Part shown: one piece after another, positions 10,030-21,239 of the stretch
How the letters are laid out: the number at the start of each line of letters is the position of its first letter
How positions within the stretch are numbered: position 1 is the first letter of the stretch
From: Zhengitettix transpicula
Taxonomy: Eukaryota > Arthropoda > Insecta > Orthoptera > Tetrigidae
NCBI GenBank assembly: GCA_037074705.1
Contig: CM073591.1
Span: forward strand, 3,278,087 to 3,342,086
DNA length: 64,000 nucleotides
Direction of reading: 5' to 3'
Program-made: the position numbers and the translations under genes
Notes under the pieces: generated by a model
Told to the model about the DNA's origin: nothing
The model's input: only the letters and a program-made list of their open reading frames with translations
Databases searched by the model: none

Positions 10030-12520
10030 TTTTCTTGCATTGAGAATGTCGAGCGATTAACTGTCACAAGTTCGTGAAGCATTTTGCATTCTGCATTCAA
10101 AATTTGCCTTAAGATCGTTACACACTCGGCGATTTTTAACTCAGCAATAATTTATCACTGCCGCCGTAACCGCAGTAGTCCGTTGTGGCGAATGAGAGCT
10201 TGAACATGAGCGGTAAATAATCGCGGCGATGAAATTGTATCGGACGTCAGCCTAAGCAGACGCTTTCTTACTTAACCCAATGCATGTTTTGTACCGCTGG
10301 AGTTATTTTCATTCTTGATTTGAATTTTCGTATGGAAAGGTTATTTATTGTCACCCTATCTTTTGTGTCATATTTTTGCATATTTCGAATATGAAAAAAA
10401 TTTGGATGACTTAATAGATAATGAAATACTTATTTCATTAATTCAGGAAAGAGAGTCCTGCGTTATGGGATTAAAACTTTGAACATTTTTTGCGTCATCC
10501 TGCCTCAACACTTCAAACAGCTCCAACCTCCTTTCTTCTTTCATTAATTGGATGAACACAAATTAGTCGATTTTTTCTTGTCATTTTCATTCGACGACGA
10601 AGTAACAGTAATGGTAGAATCCATCTACACTGTTCACTGCTCTCTCAACTGAGAATAGTACGACGGAAAATTTACCTCCTTGATAATAATCGCTGTGTGT
10701 CAGGCTCCCGATTTTTTTGAGCGGCGACTGTAATTTGAAAGCCGCGATAAAAATCGCCACAAGAGTAATGGGCCTTATACACAAGGCTACTTACGCGAAC
10801 TTGTGCTAGCTCTTGAAATCCATGTCATCTGTACTAGTGGTTTATTGATATACAAACAATAATTTATTAAGCGTCTATGGGAAGGCTAAAAGTTGTAAAA
10901 TTCATTTGTGTGTGTCTGTGTTCGTGGAAAGACGTGCACTACTATTGTTATAATTTTATAATTGTCAGCACCTTTTATCATGCAATATACAAACGCGTGT
11001 GTCTGCGTTATCCGAGTTTCGTATCAATTGCTTTTACACAGATTACAAGTAAACTTTATTACTTACGTGCATTCTGTAGCTTGTCACACTGTCGCTAAAT
11101 CAACTGTTAGTCGACTTACGGAAACCAAGAAAAGTATCCCGAATATTTGATAGGTTACAATCCAAGTCCTGCAGAATTATCTACTTTACATTTGACACAA
11201 CCCCCACGGTATTTCGGAACAGTTACTTTTCTGAGCATAGCCTAAATGTACTTCAACATCCTGATATTTCTCGTTCTTTAATATCTGTAATTAATTTTTG
11301 TGCTAATCATAAAGCATAATAAAACTTATCTTAATATCACTGACGTGTTATGTAATATTCGTTATATTTTAATCCGTTATGAGTAATGTTATTCATTCTT
11401 CCGACCATCCACTAATACCTTTGATATAATCTCTACATTGTTAACCTCCTTATCTGGACAGACACGTGTAAATTTTGTATAATTCCACAGGTATCATAGT
11501 TTTTATTTAAATTATTAGCGTCACTTTTAACCTTAAAGTGTTAATTCCCTTCTAAATATTTTTAACAAAATTTAAATTATTGCAAGTTTTAAAATCATCC
11601 ACATGCCATAATTATTACACAAGTCAATAACTTAATATTATACATTTTCCTAAATGGATTCGCTTAGGCTTTTTAATTGGTTAATTGTTATTATCGTAGT
11701 TGATTATCATGAGTGTAAGATGACAGTGTGGCAGCCTTCTTGCTGTCGAGCAAGCAAATAAATAGTCGTGGGTAAGAATTTAGAGGAAGGATATTAACGG
11801 AATTTTTTATCATTATTACACAAATGAAGATTATAATAATGTTAATGCCATTTTATCAGACAGTCCAATATACGAAATTTAAAAATTAAAAATTAATTTT
11901 TTTCTCATAGATAAATTAAAATCAATTATAAAATGACTTAAAAAAGGAAACTACATGTATACTGTAATAGCGTAATATCTGTATAATGATAATATTGAGG
12001 ATGTAACACTCAAATATCTACGTATATATGGCAGGGAATTTTGGTAAATCAGAAATTTATATTCAGACAAAGGAAGAAAACAAAACGGCAGAATTGAACT
12101 TATACTAAATGAAAGATGCTCATGTCTAACACATGTTATTAGCGCAATAATTGATGAGGTAGTTACGTCACTGATTGAGAACCGAACACAACTACATTAC
12201 TAGCACTTTTCATTCTCCATGTTAATATTTCCAGAGCCTTTGTTCTCCCTAAAATTCACTAACCTCATGTGTCGTACAGAACAATCGTTACTTTTACCAA
12301 GAGCCGCTCCTTCACATTACTTCAATTATTTTGTATAACCTTTCCAAAGACGGTCCGAAACATGGAATAAATTTTACAGTTAAAAATTCATTACAGATGG
12401 TCACAAATTTAAATAATGTTTTGTACCTAATGATAACATTTTAGTATCAATAGATGTAGTTTCATTTCTTAATTCTTTATGCAATTAATTAATTACAGAA
12501 AGTTTAAAAATAAATGGGAT
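10030..12520. other. AT-rich DNA, nothing recognised
   Basis: No domain in any frame, no tandem repeat and no transposon terminus that I can support. ORFs near 10587-10784 and 10877-11150 are short, overlapping and without coding-type composition. Confidence 0.5.
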
Positions 12521-12525
12521 AATTA

Positions 12526-12590
12526 TTTTTCCCACGCCCTTCCGATAGCGGGAGAGGGCTTTGCTGTGGGGACGCAGCATTCCTTTCTTT
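12526..12590 (-). mobile_element. short fragment of retroposon family A
   Basis: The block CCCACGCCCTTCCGATAGCG followed by GGAGAGGGCTTTGCTGTGGGGACGCAGCATTCC (split here only for length: 12531-12583) matches the reverse complement of 21510-21570. Only the central part of the family is present. Confidence 0.7.
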
Positions 12591-13268
12591 CAATAAATTT
12601 TTAATTAATTGAATTATAAATAATCTTTCTTTGTTGGAATTTTTAGAAACACGGATTTTGAACTAAGATCATTTAATCAACCTGGAAGGGGTTTACATAA
12701 ATAAATTCAAAGAAACCCCGAGATCGTGTCAGTTCCAGGGTTATCGGAAACACTGAGTTTAATTCTCGTATTAACTATGGAAGTTAAGGGAGTTTTATGT
12801 TCCTCCACAAGGAAGTGGACAGGGTTGACAACTTACGCGGATTAGTTTTGACCCTTTTAAGGTTCGGGTGTGCTTTTTATTTTCTTAGGGTACCCGCTAT
12901 ATTTTTGTCTGTATTTAGTTAAGAACGTATATTTTTACTCGTTTAAGGTACCTGGAGTATTTTTAGACTTTATTAAGTTTATTTTAATACGGCGCGATTT
13001 TTAGACAGTCTTATTTCATGTGGTACGAGAATTATCGAGTTGTTAAAGCATCGTCAGTCATCATCCTCAAGTTAGCTGGCGAGGGCTTATTTTTTCATTG
13101 AAAGGTTCTCCCATGGGAATCCCCCTTTCATCCTTTATTTGCTGAGATTTTATTTTATTGTGTTTAGTCAAGTCAACACGAAAAGTGATTGGCGACTTTT
13201 CATAACGTTTGCTTCATTCAATCTTGTTATATTTACATATTTATTATTCTAAACCAAATGTTCGTTTT

Positions 13269-13860
13269 CTAATTATATTTAATCCTGAATACCCGTTTGC
13301 ATAAGGAATTTGAGAAGCTGCTGAGGTACAAATCCCCTTCTTCTACTCCTGCCGTAGAGGACATGCATGACCTAGATTGCCATTTCCTTATAAAGTAAAT
13401 CACCTTTCCTCCTGTAATCTGGCGTGGGCTTTTACTGCACATTGGTTGCTTCCATCTTGGCCCTTTCCACAGTGTGTCGGTCGTATTATTGCACTTCAGG
13501 ATTATCATCATGTATAATATGATTTCATTAACTTTTGGGTTATTATTATGTTAATAGCAGCCAGAGAGTCAGTAAGGATTATATTCTTTTTATATATTGT
13601 TTTTCCATGCATAATATCCTTGCCACGTGTATGGCAGATGTAGATGTTGATGCGTTGGCGTTTATGGATTGTAATAACATTGACCGTGTGCTTCGGTAGG
13701 TTATGTTCGCACCTCCGCACAAAATTTTATCTTCCTCGGGTATTCGGAAGTCTACGTTCGCATTGCAAACTAAGTCGCACTTAAAAAAGCTTGTGGGTGA
13801 TTCGAAATAACATAAGGCTTTAGTCCCATAGAAACAAGGAAGCTTTATTAATATCACTTA
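13269..13860 (-). pseudogene. possible LINE RNase H remnant
   Basis: Three overlapping minus-strand frames are open here. One (13720-13511) contains IILTDSLAAINII, the form of the TDS motif found in LINE-encoded RNase H domains. The remaining catalytic acidic residues cannot be placed with confidence because frames change. It may be the 3' part of an R1/I-type element. A chance match is possible. Confidence 0.35.
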
Positions 13861-14703
13861 CACGCGGAATTAAAGATAAGGCTGAAGCAATGGTGTTTAA
13901 GAATCTCCAGCTCTGTGTAAGGAAGGCAGAGCTTCTTCACAGTCAACACGTGCCCTGAGTCGAGCGGAAACGAGAATCAATTGATTCTTGAACATCGAAA
14001 TATTTTTACAAACATTACACATTTGTATAAAATATATATCACACAATCTCTATCGAAACAAAAGCACATTCAACTCCAACTTTCACGCATCCTTCTCCGG
14101 ATAGTTTGTGTTCCTCCAGGAAGGCTTCTTCGTGCTCCTTGATCCCAGTCTCGAAAGCGATGCGTGGAATTTCCGGGAAAGCCACATTTTCTTTCTTTAG
14201 AACTGTTTCTAGAGTTTCTGAGAGACTTAGAGGATTGTTGTCTTTCTCTGCTTCCTGTCCAACCTCTTTGCTACATGAGATATTCAGACGACATTTTTTG
14301 TATTGTTAATTCCTCTCAAATCAACCTTATAGTCAACACTTTTATAAATATCATCCCAAATTACAATTCATCCATAAACTTGAACTGAACCGTTCTCTTA
14401 ATCACTGTATACCTTCGTAATTCTTGCATTGTCACCAATTGATTAAGAAAACCTGCATGCTCTGGGCGTCTTTCTCATCTTCCTGCTAGCCAATCTTGTA
14501 GAAAGAGCTATGTGACTTTCCAACTCAAAGTTTCATCAAGACAACATAAATATTGTCCGTAATATTTTAATCTCCAATACCTTATTAAGAAACACATCAA
14601 CATTAGATAATCCAATAACCTACTGCCACCCGTCACTAATCAAAACTTTTCTCGTACTCCCGTGTTACAAATTTCTACATCACGAATTCGTCCGAATGTT
14701 TAA

Positions 14704-15379
14704 CACGTTGACAGCCGACTACGAGATAACTCGTAGATTGAGTTCTTTTTCCAGGACGCCACCTTCGAGTTATCTCGTCCTTGTTTGCTTGCCACTTTTG
14801 TGCAGCTACGATTAATTACGGAATATATCAGTGTTAATATCGATAGATGGCTTCTGGGAAAAGAACAAAAAATCAATGCTGGTTTGCATAAACAGAAAAT
14901 TTATTAAAAAACGAACAAAAAGTATAATTATAAAAATTAATACAAATTAAAGAAATAAAATAATATTTTATTGTTTGTGGAACTTCTTAAAACAATCTTC
15001 CACACAAAGGGCTGGACAGAACTAACGCGTTTCTCGGCGTTTTTTGTTTGAGTACGTATACGACATATATGGCTTTAGCGGACGCTGTTTTTTTTTCGGT
15101 AGGTGGTAGACTTTAAATAATGGAGCTCTTGCAATCTAATTTTTTTCGAAAGTGGTTGAATGTCTTTTCTAATCAACGCGACGACGAATTCTTCTCTGAA
15201 CTTTATCAGTTTTATTTTAGAAGAAGTTACTTTGTTCTTTTTTTTAAAAAAAAAACACATTTTTTATGCTTTTTGATGATAACTATGCACTAGAATTAGA
15301 GTTTTTAATAATATAATGTGATTGAATCAAATAGTTATTTTAGGCTAGATTTCTGAAAATTTCCGTGGCAGTCAACGGG
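14704..15379 (-). mobile_element. piggyBac-type deletion derivative (676 bp) with TTAA target duplication
   Basis: TTAA at 14700-14703 and at 15380-15383 bracket the element. The ends are imperfect terminal inverted repeats: CACGTTGACAGCC on the left, and CCCGTTGACTGCC as the reverse complement of the right end (11 of 13 match). Just inside the left end, ACGAGATAACTCGT and a second CGAGTTATCTCG form subterminal palindromes. The interior keeps only the 3' part of a transposase gene on the minus strand. TTAA-specific insertion and these features are characteristic of piggyBac elements. It interrupts the PLE linker region. Confidence 0.85.
14968..15260 (-). pseudogene. piggyBac transposase C-terminal remnant
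   Basis: The minus frame from 15260 contains IKLIKFREEFVVALIRKD, matching the conserved FRxEVVxxLL-like segment near the end of piggyBac transposases. In another frame, CPALCVEDCFKKFHKQ ends at a TAA (14968-14970); this resembles the cysteine-rich C-terminal end (PLCxxCFxxYH) of the family. The two pieces are in different frames, so at least one indel lies between them. The DDD catalytic core is missing; the element depended on transposase made elsewhere. Confidence 0.7.
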
Positions 15380-15636
15380 TTAAATAATATCAAATATCCT
15401 TCACTTACGGATCTACTAACAGTTGATTAAAAACCACAAGGACCCACTTGACACTCCTATACATAACAAACATTATGTTGTTTACAAGATCTCTTGCCTA
15501 AATTTTTTTTTTTAAAATTTATTAGAAAATTAACAATCGGAACTATATAGTACATGTTCCATGAGTTAATGTGATGACACAATAATACAATAACGTGAGC
15601 GGATACCCATCCAATGACGTTATCCGGATTGTGAAC

Positions 15637-18281
15637 TTATACTGCTTTCAGGTCATTCGGACATTTCTTGTTCTGAAGTCTTCTGTAGGGCAGGTCATGG
15701 TCATGTTGCAGGGTGGACGCTAGTTCGTTTGAGTGAAGTTGGAGACGCAGGAAGTGGCTGGTGCATTCTTCTTGAACGGTTGGCATTCCGAGGTCCGTAT
15801 GTAATGTTCGATTGCTGACGTACCAAGATGCATTTACAAGCATTCTGAGTGTTTTCGATTGAAATCGTTGGATGATGTTGACGTTGGATTTGCAAGAGCA
15901 GCCCCATAGCTCAATGCCATATGTCCAGATTGGTTTTATTATAGCTTTGTAAAGTAAGATTTTGTTTTCAAGCGATAAACACGATTTTCTCCCCAGTGCC
16001 CAGTACATTTTTCTCAGTCGCAGGTCGGATTCCTTCCTTTTTTTTAATATATGTTTTTTCCACGTTAGTTTTTTGTCCAAATGTAGACCCAGATAGCGAA
16101 CTTGGTTTGATTTTGGAATTTCTATATTGTTTAGTGACACTGATGGACATTCTGATCGATTTAATGTAAAGTTGACTTGAGTACTTTTTGCTTCATTTAC
16201 TTTGATCCGCCATTTATTGAGCCATACTTGAAGAAGGGATAAATGGGTTTGAAGGTTTGAGGAGGCCATGTGTGGGTCGGTATGTTGTGATAGGAGGACG
16301 GTGTCGTCAGCAAAAGTGCCTATATATGTGTCAGCTGTTGTGGGGATGTCGGCTGTACAGGTCCCAGCACACTTCCCTGGGGTACACCGGAAGCAATTGG
16401 GTGAATTATAGAATAGCATTGATTATATTTAATTTGGAATAATCTGTCGGACAAGTATGACTTCATAAGAAGATAAACTTCGCTTGTCAGAGAAGACTTT
16501 ATCTTGAGTAGGAGCCCATCGTGCCACACCTTGTCAAAAGCCTGCTGTATATCTATAAAGACTGCTGGGCAATACGCTTTGTTTTCAAACGTCGTTGAGA
16601 TTATGTTTACTACTCGATGGAATTGTTGAGTTGTGGAGTGGAACTTTCTGAATCCAAATTGGTGATTCGGGATCCAGTTCTCTAGTGAATCAGTTTCCTT
16701 TAATCTTTTTAGTAAAAGTTTCTCCAATAATTTAGAAATTTGTGACAATAAACTGATTGGGCGATATGATGAGACTTCTTCGGCGGGTTTACCAGGTTTT
16801 AGTATTAGTATTACCTGCGCAAATTTAAGTGGTGCAGGCCAGTATTTAAAACGTAAGATGGAGTTGAATAGATTTCTTAGGAATATTATTGCTGTTTTCG
16901 GTAACTCGGCGAGGACCTTTCCTGTTATTAGATCGTAACCTGGCGCTTTCTTTTGATTAAGATGTTGAATTTCAGTGTCTATCTCTACAGTGGAAAAGTT
17001 TTTAATAGGTAGTGACAGCTGCAGAGGTGCATCTAGCAGGCGCTTTACTTCATCGTTTGGTTCGACGGAGTGTGGTGTGAAAACTTTGGCGAAATTTTGA
17101 ACAAACAGTTCTGCCTTTTCTTGGTCAGTTCTGGCCCAATCATTATTTGTTTTTCTTAACGGAGGATTTGTTGTTTGTGGTCTCTTGTTTGTTTTTGCTA
17201 TCTTCGAGATACTGTGGTCCGTGCGTGAGAGTGTTGTTAAATAGTGGTTAAAAGTTTCTTGTTTTAGCGTTTTTAATTTATTCTTAATAATTTTTGCTAA
17301 TCTATTAAATATTGTTTTGTCTAATGGGTTTCGGGATCGATGCCATTTTGCTCTTGCTCTGCGTTTTTGTCGTACTAGAGTCAGAATTTCGTTGGGGATA
17401 TTTATATCATCCCGTACTTGTTTGGTGATCTCAGGTGTAGCATTCCATGCTGCGTTTTGAACAGTATCAGTGAAGTGAGCGACAGCTTCTTCCAACTCAT
17501 GAAAGCTACGTAGGCTAATATTATACTGTAGATTTTCTTCAACGACTGTCCTAAATGTATCCCAGTCTGTTTTTTGGTTATATAGCGACGGTCTAGGTGA
17601 CTTTTTGATTATTGTTGTACTAATTGTAGCTGTAACTGCTGTATGATCGGATGACAGATCATAGTTGTTGACTATGTCAAAATAATTGGAGGACATTCCT
17701 TTAGTGACAAAAAAGTCTAGTAAGTCTGGTATTTTCGCCAAATCTGTGGGCCAGTATGTGGGCTCGCCAGTAGAGAGGTATCCCTAGTCTTGTTCACGTA
17801 TCAAGTTGTATAATGCACTACCCCTTGTCGAGATGAGTCGAGATCCCCAGTAGGTATGCTTGCAATTGAAGTCTCCACCACATATGAAAGTATTACCGAG
17901 TGATTGGAAGAATGGTCGAAGGATGTCCTTGCTAAGTCTGTGCCGAGGTGGGCAGTACACAGAAGATATTGTTATTGGATTTGGTAGTTTCTCAATTTGG
18001 ATTACAGTTGCTTGAAGAAACGGTTCAGCATAGTGATGCAGTTCATGGTGGACAATTGAACTTTTAATTAATATAGCCGTGCCTCCATGGACTGTTCCAT
18101 CTGGGTGTTCGGTATGGTAACACGTATAGTGTGGTATTCTAAGGTATGATCTGTCCGTAAAGTGCGTTTCTGATACCAGTAATATATCAATGTTATTTAA
18201 TTTTAGGAACAATTCAGTTTCATATATTTTGGTAAGGATTCCATTAGCGTTCCATAAGCTGATACGTATGGTTTTAGCCAT
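15637..18281 (-). pseudogene. LINE ORF2: AP endonuclease and reverse transcriptase, broken
   Basis: Starts at ATG 18281. Endonuclease residues are intact: WNANGI, SETHF, GGTAILIK, GGDFNCKH and SSDHTAV. A single TAG (17784) splits it in frame after NLIREQD. RT follows: YRPISLLSQISKLLEKL, FGFRKFHSTTQQ, AVFIDIQQAFDKVWHDGL, SGVPQGSVLGP, then a small deletion and frameshift near 16355, then TFADDTVLLSQ with the catalytic Asp pair, and the C-terminal YLGLHLDKKLTWKKHI and KPIWTYGIELWGC thumb-side motifs, ending at 15637. Motif order and wording fit the Jockey clade. Two lesions in an otherwise well-kept ORF indicate a fairly young copy. Confidence 0.92.
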
Positions 18282-19703
18282 TAATGTATGAGTTTATTGA
18301 GGACCGTGGATAGCATGTTAATTATCATGCTATTTTGTTGCATAAGTTGGGAAAACATACCTTTAAATTCTTCTAGGAAATTGTGTAAGGTTAGGTCTTG
18401 CGTATGATTTTGTTCGATGCCTCGTTGTGCTACTTGGTTGATTGTGATGTCATTGTTTGTTCGACCAGCTACAATTTGAGAATAGCTAGGAGTGGTTTGG
18501 GGGGATTATAGCAGGGTTGTTGGGTGATTGGTTTGTCTGTCACTGGGTTGGTATTATGGATATATGATTTTCTATTTGATGCTATTGGTGTTTCCTATTT
18601 TTTAAGTCTCTGTATATTGTGCAGCCTTTATAATTCGCGGGATGATTACCACTACACAAGGCGCATGTAGCGGGAGTATTTTTTGACTTTTTGCATGTTT
18701 TGCTGTCGTGGGGTCCTCCACATTTGACGCATTGATAGGGCTTAGTGCAGTAGGTCTTCGAGTGGCCATATGCCTGGCAACGAATACACTGAATAATGTT
18801 GTTCTTAATTCGGGGTGCTTCAATTCGAATTTTGGTGTTTAGAATGAATTCTAATTTATAGATTTCTCTGTTGTTAGCTTGAGGTTCAAGGTCTATAAAA
18901 AACATTGGCAGGGGTTCCTTGGTTATTCTATGTCGAATGTTGATCAGGTTTCTAACGGGGTGTCCAAGTCTACTTAGTTCGGCCTTAATGTCTTCAGGAG
19001 GTATTGAGTGATGAAGATCGCGAATAACAATCCGGTAGGCTCTTTCTTGCTTGATCTGATAAGTGTGGTGGACAATATTTTCTTGACGCAAGTGGTTTAT
19101 CAGTTTCCTGTAGGCTTCTATGGTTTTTATGTTTATTTTTACTGTGTTGTTGGTTAATGATTTAGAGTAGAATCTTTCATTCCCTATTGCTACGTTTAAT
19201 TCTTCGGTCATTGCTTTGAAATCAGTTACACCATAGATAAATACAGGCGGAGGTCTCTGCTCTGAATGTAGTAAGTTATTTTTGGTGGGATTATTTGTAG
19301 TTTGGGCGGTGGTTTCAATTTCTGCAAGTATCTTAAATCTGTTGGTTGTATTAAGTACAGTCATGTCGTCACTTAACTTTGATATACTTGTAGTTTTTCG
19401 CTTTTTATTCATATATTGCCAGGGATGTTTGTCATTGTCAGCTTCGATTTCAGATTCAGTTTCTGGATCTGTGCTCATATTTTCGATGCTACTAGTGTCA
19501 CTATTTTGGCAATTTTGTGCGGGTTGGAAGTAAGCTGAAGTGATATTACTAGCGGTTGGTGTGAATTGAGGCATGGTATGAGGTATATTTTTTTTCTTAG
19601 GGCAACAGGCTACATGAGGGTGATCCACATTGGGCAACTCCCCTTTAATAGCATAGGAAGGTATTAGAAAGGGGGATGCGGAAGGGTAGAGGAAGGTAGC
19701 CAA
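18282..19703 (-). pseudogene. LINE ORF1 (Gag-like nucleic-acid-binding protein), main part
   Basis: Codes for the RNA-binding protein that accompanies the LINE RNA. The open frame runs 19703-18582 (373 codons). Its first ~38 residues come from the inserted retroposon; genuine ORF1 resumes near IPHTMPQFTPTASN. A central PRE_C2HC-type region is followed by three zinc knuckles near the end: CIRCQAYGHSKTYC, CVKCGGPHDSKTC and CALCSGNHPANYKGC. The TAG after LKNRKHQ (18582) is a frame break: another frame continues with VAGRTNNDITINQVAQ and NFLEEFKGMFSQLMQ to a TAA at 18283-18281. That TAA overlaps the ORF2 ATG as TAATG, an arrangement suited to termination-reinitiation. Insert, frameshift and stop make it non-functional. 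Confidence 0.85.
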
Positions 19704-19852
19704 GGGTTAACTAGGGCCCTCGGGCTATGGTTTAAGGATCCTACCCGGCATTCGCCTAAAGAAATGCAGGGAAAACCCTAGAAAAACCTGCATCGGGTAG
19801 GTCGGGCATTGGGTACTTGTCCCACGCCCTTCCGATAGCGGGAGAGGAGTTA
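19588..19852 (-). mobile_element. retroposon family A inserted inside LINE ORF1
   Basis: The reverse complement matches 21537-21792 nearly base for base, including GGAAGGGCGTGGGACAAGTA, GCCCGGGGGCCCTAG (one change here) and CCTGTTGCCCTAA, and ends in an A-tail (T run at 19588-19595 on plus). Only the 3' half of the family is present, as expected from 5' truncation in target-primed integration. No clean target duplication was found. It supplies an in-frame ATG (19703), so the downstream ORF1 frame now starts within the insert. Confidence 0.85.
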
Positions 19853-20083
19853 TTTAGCAATGGTGCATAAGTTGGATTGTGTTGGGGGGGGGGGGGGCGA
19901 AACAGAGGAATATAGTTCGTTTTGACTTAGCTGCTGCGGGAGGCTCCGTTTTGTTGGCGGTAGGCTCTGCATTTTAGTATTGTCGTCCGAAGGTTTCTTG
20001 GCGAGTTGGCTTTTCTTGGTTATCTTGATTGTTGAATGAGGGTTTACTTGTTGAGAGAGCGCCGCCGGGAGGGAATCCTCCAT
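19850..20083 (-). pseudogene. LINE ORF1, N-terminal part cut off by an insertion
   Basis: The ATG at 20083 follows a compact 5' UTR and opens a 77-codon frame rich in Ser, Pro, Gln and Lys (MEDSLPAALSQQ at the start, a PPPPP run near the end). The frame ends at a TAA formed right where retroposon family A begins (about 19852). This is probably the true start of ORF1, whose remainder continues below 19587. The domain is low-complexity, as in many LINE ORF1 N-termini. Confidence 0.65.
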
Positions 20084-20323
20084 CTGGCGCTAAGCTGTTA
20101 TCTTACGCGTACTGAACACCGATGTTAAAACACTGAATTCGCAATAGTACGCGAAAGCACTTGAACACTGATTTTACACTCGTTGCACTTTAATACTGCT
20201 GGATAATTGATAAATTAATCTAGTCTGTGGATTTTTGTGGCCACGGTGGCCCGGCGCACTTGATTCAGAGGTCCGTCGAATGCTCGAACACTATGTTCCG
20301 TAAACAAACGGTAGCTGCGAAGA

Positions 20324-20330
20324 CACGTCC
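20324..20330 (-). promoter_or_regulatory. downstream promoter element (DPE) of the Jockey internal promoter
   Basis: GGACGTG on the minus strand begins 27-28 bases downstream of the element's inferred first base. This fits the DPE consensus (RGWCGTG, about +28 to +34) used by TATA-less promoters of Jockey-family LINEs. The 5' end was placed from the target duplication, not from this motif, so the agreement is meaningful. Confidence 0.55.
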
Positions 20331-20690
20331 GTTCAGTACGGGTGCTTGGCACATTATCTTGCTCTAATTGTAATTCCTGCTACATGGGGCGAACGAAACG
20401 TTCCCTTCATACCATATCAAGAAACATGTGTCTAATATCAAATACAATCTCTAGTCTCCAAACATCATCAACTCAAAATATTCATTTGCTAAGATTTAAG
20501 ACGTCGACAATTGACTACGCAATAGGTGTATTATTACGGGTTGCGTATATGTCTAGTGTTTCACCCACTACGTCACATTGTTGCTTCTGTTTAGGTCTGA
20601 GACAATGGGAGATAACCCACCTGCACCCATATATCAACTATTTTCATATACACCGCCATATTAGGTTTCGATATATATAAGAACATCTTT

Positions 20691-21200
20691 TGTGATTCTA
20701 TGATTATTATCATTAACAAATACTACATTTTATTTCATCGTTTTATTTTTTCTTGTTCAGGGCGCCACCAGTCTGTGTATTAATCCTTCAAGGTTGTTTC
20801 GACCTAACTAGGACCACGCACGTTCCATGTCACGTGTGCCTGTATCTTTTGTTTCCCGATGTGCAATATCATGTAACTGCAAGCTTCATCAAGGACATTT
20901 ACAACCGCACGAATGTGTAATTTAAAGTGAAGCTTGTCGACAGCCTTTGCCACTCCGTTGACTTATACAACAGGGCATCCTCAATTTAAGTGAGGATAAA
21001 ACTAACAGTTAACTGAATAAGTAGGAAAGGAATGTTCTGAAATCAAATTTATTAAAAAAAGTGTACATAAATTTATTACAAGGGTTGAGTGTTTCCGTCG
21101 ACATAGAAGGAAGGTCAAACTTGTTCTTCGCTTGTCTCATCTAGGAGAAACAAGAAACTGTTATTTCTCGCGCTGGAGAAGTAAGCACGGTGGCAGGTGA
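20691..21200. other. no gene recognised
   Basis: Mixed-composition DNA between the PLE remnant and the next retroposon copy. No open frame of note and no repeat identified. Confidence 0.4.
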
Positions 21201-21239
21201 ATCAAGTACGATTTTGTTTATGGCTTACTCTTTGAATTT

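Larger units (their letters stand above)
15503..20357 (-). mobile_element. Jockey-clade non-LTR retrotransposon, near full length (about 4.85 kb)
   Basis: The minus strand has, in order: a 5' UTR (20357-20084), ORF1 with three CCHC knuckles, ORF2 with AP-endonuclease and RT, a short 3' UTR with AATAAA (about 15525), and an A-tail (plus-strand T run 15503-15513). Flanks TCTTGCCTAA (15492-15501) and TCTTGCTCTAA (20357-20367) are an imperfect target-site duplication. They fall exactly where a PLE reading frame is interrupted, which independently fixes both ends. A downstream promoter element-like GGACGTG sits 27-33 bases into the element (20330-20324), as in Jockey internal promoters. Both ORFs are broken, so this copy is not autonomous. 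Confidence 0.9.
14164..20690 (+). mobile_element. Penelope-like retroelement (PLE) remnant split by two insertions
   Basis: The plus strand carries PLE pieces in order: an RT palm motif RYSDDIFCIV (about 14281-14310), RKPACSGRLSHLP (about 14437-14475), a post-RT linker (about 14650-14700 and 15384-15440), and the start of the GIY-YIG endonuclease HYVVYKISC (up to about 15496). The frame resumes at about 20357 with SNCNSCYMGRTKRSLH, the Cys-rich and GIY-YIG-like motif, then IKKHVSNIKYN (about 20405-20440). The gap is filled by a piggyBac derivative at 14704-15379 and a Jockey LINE at 15503-20357. Stops and frameshifts show it is dead. The piece order and the exact continuation across the LINE make PLE assignment strong. 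Confidence 0.75.

Noticed and set aside
14700..15383. Palindromic ACGAGATAACTCGT words as a bacterial-type operator
   Set aside because: They lie just inside piggyBac-type ends and are better explained as subterminal repeats of that element.
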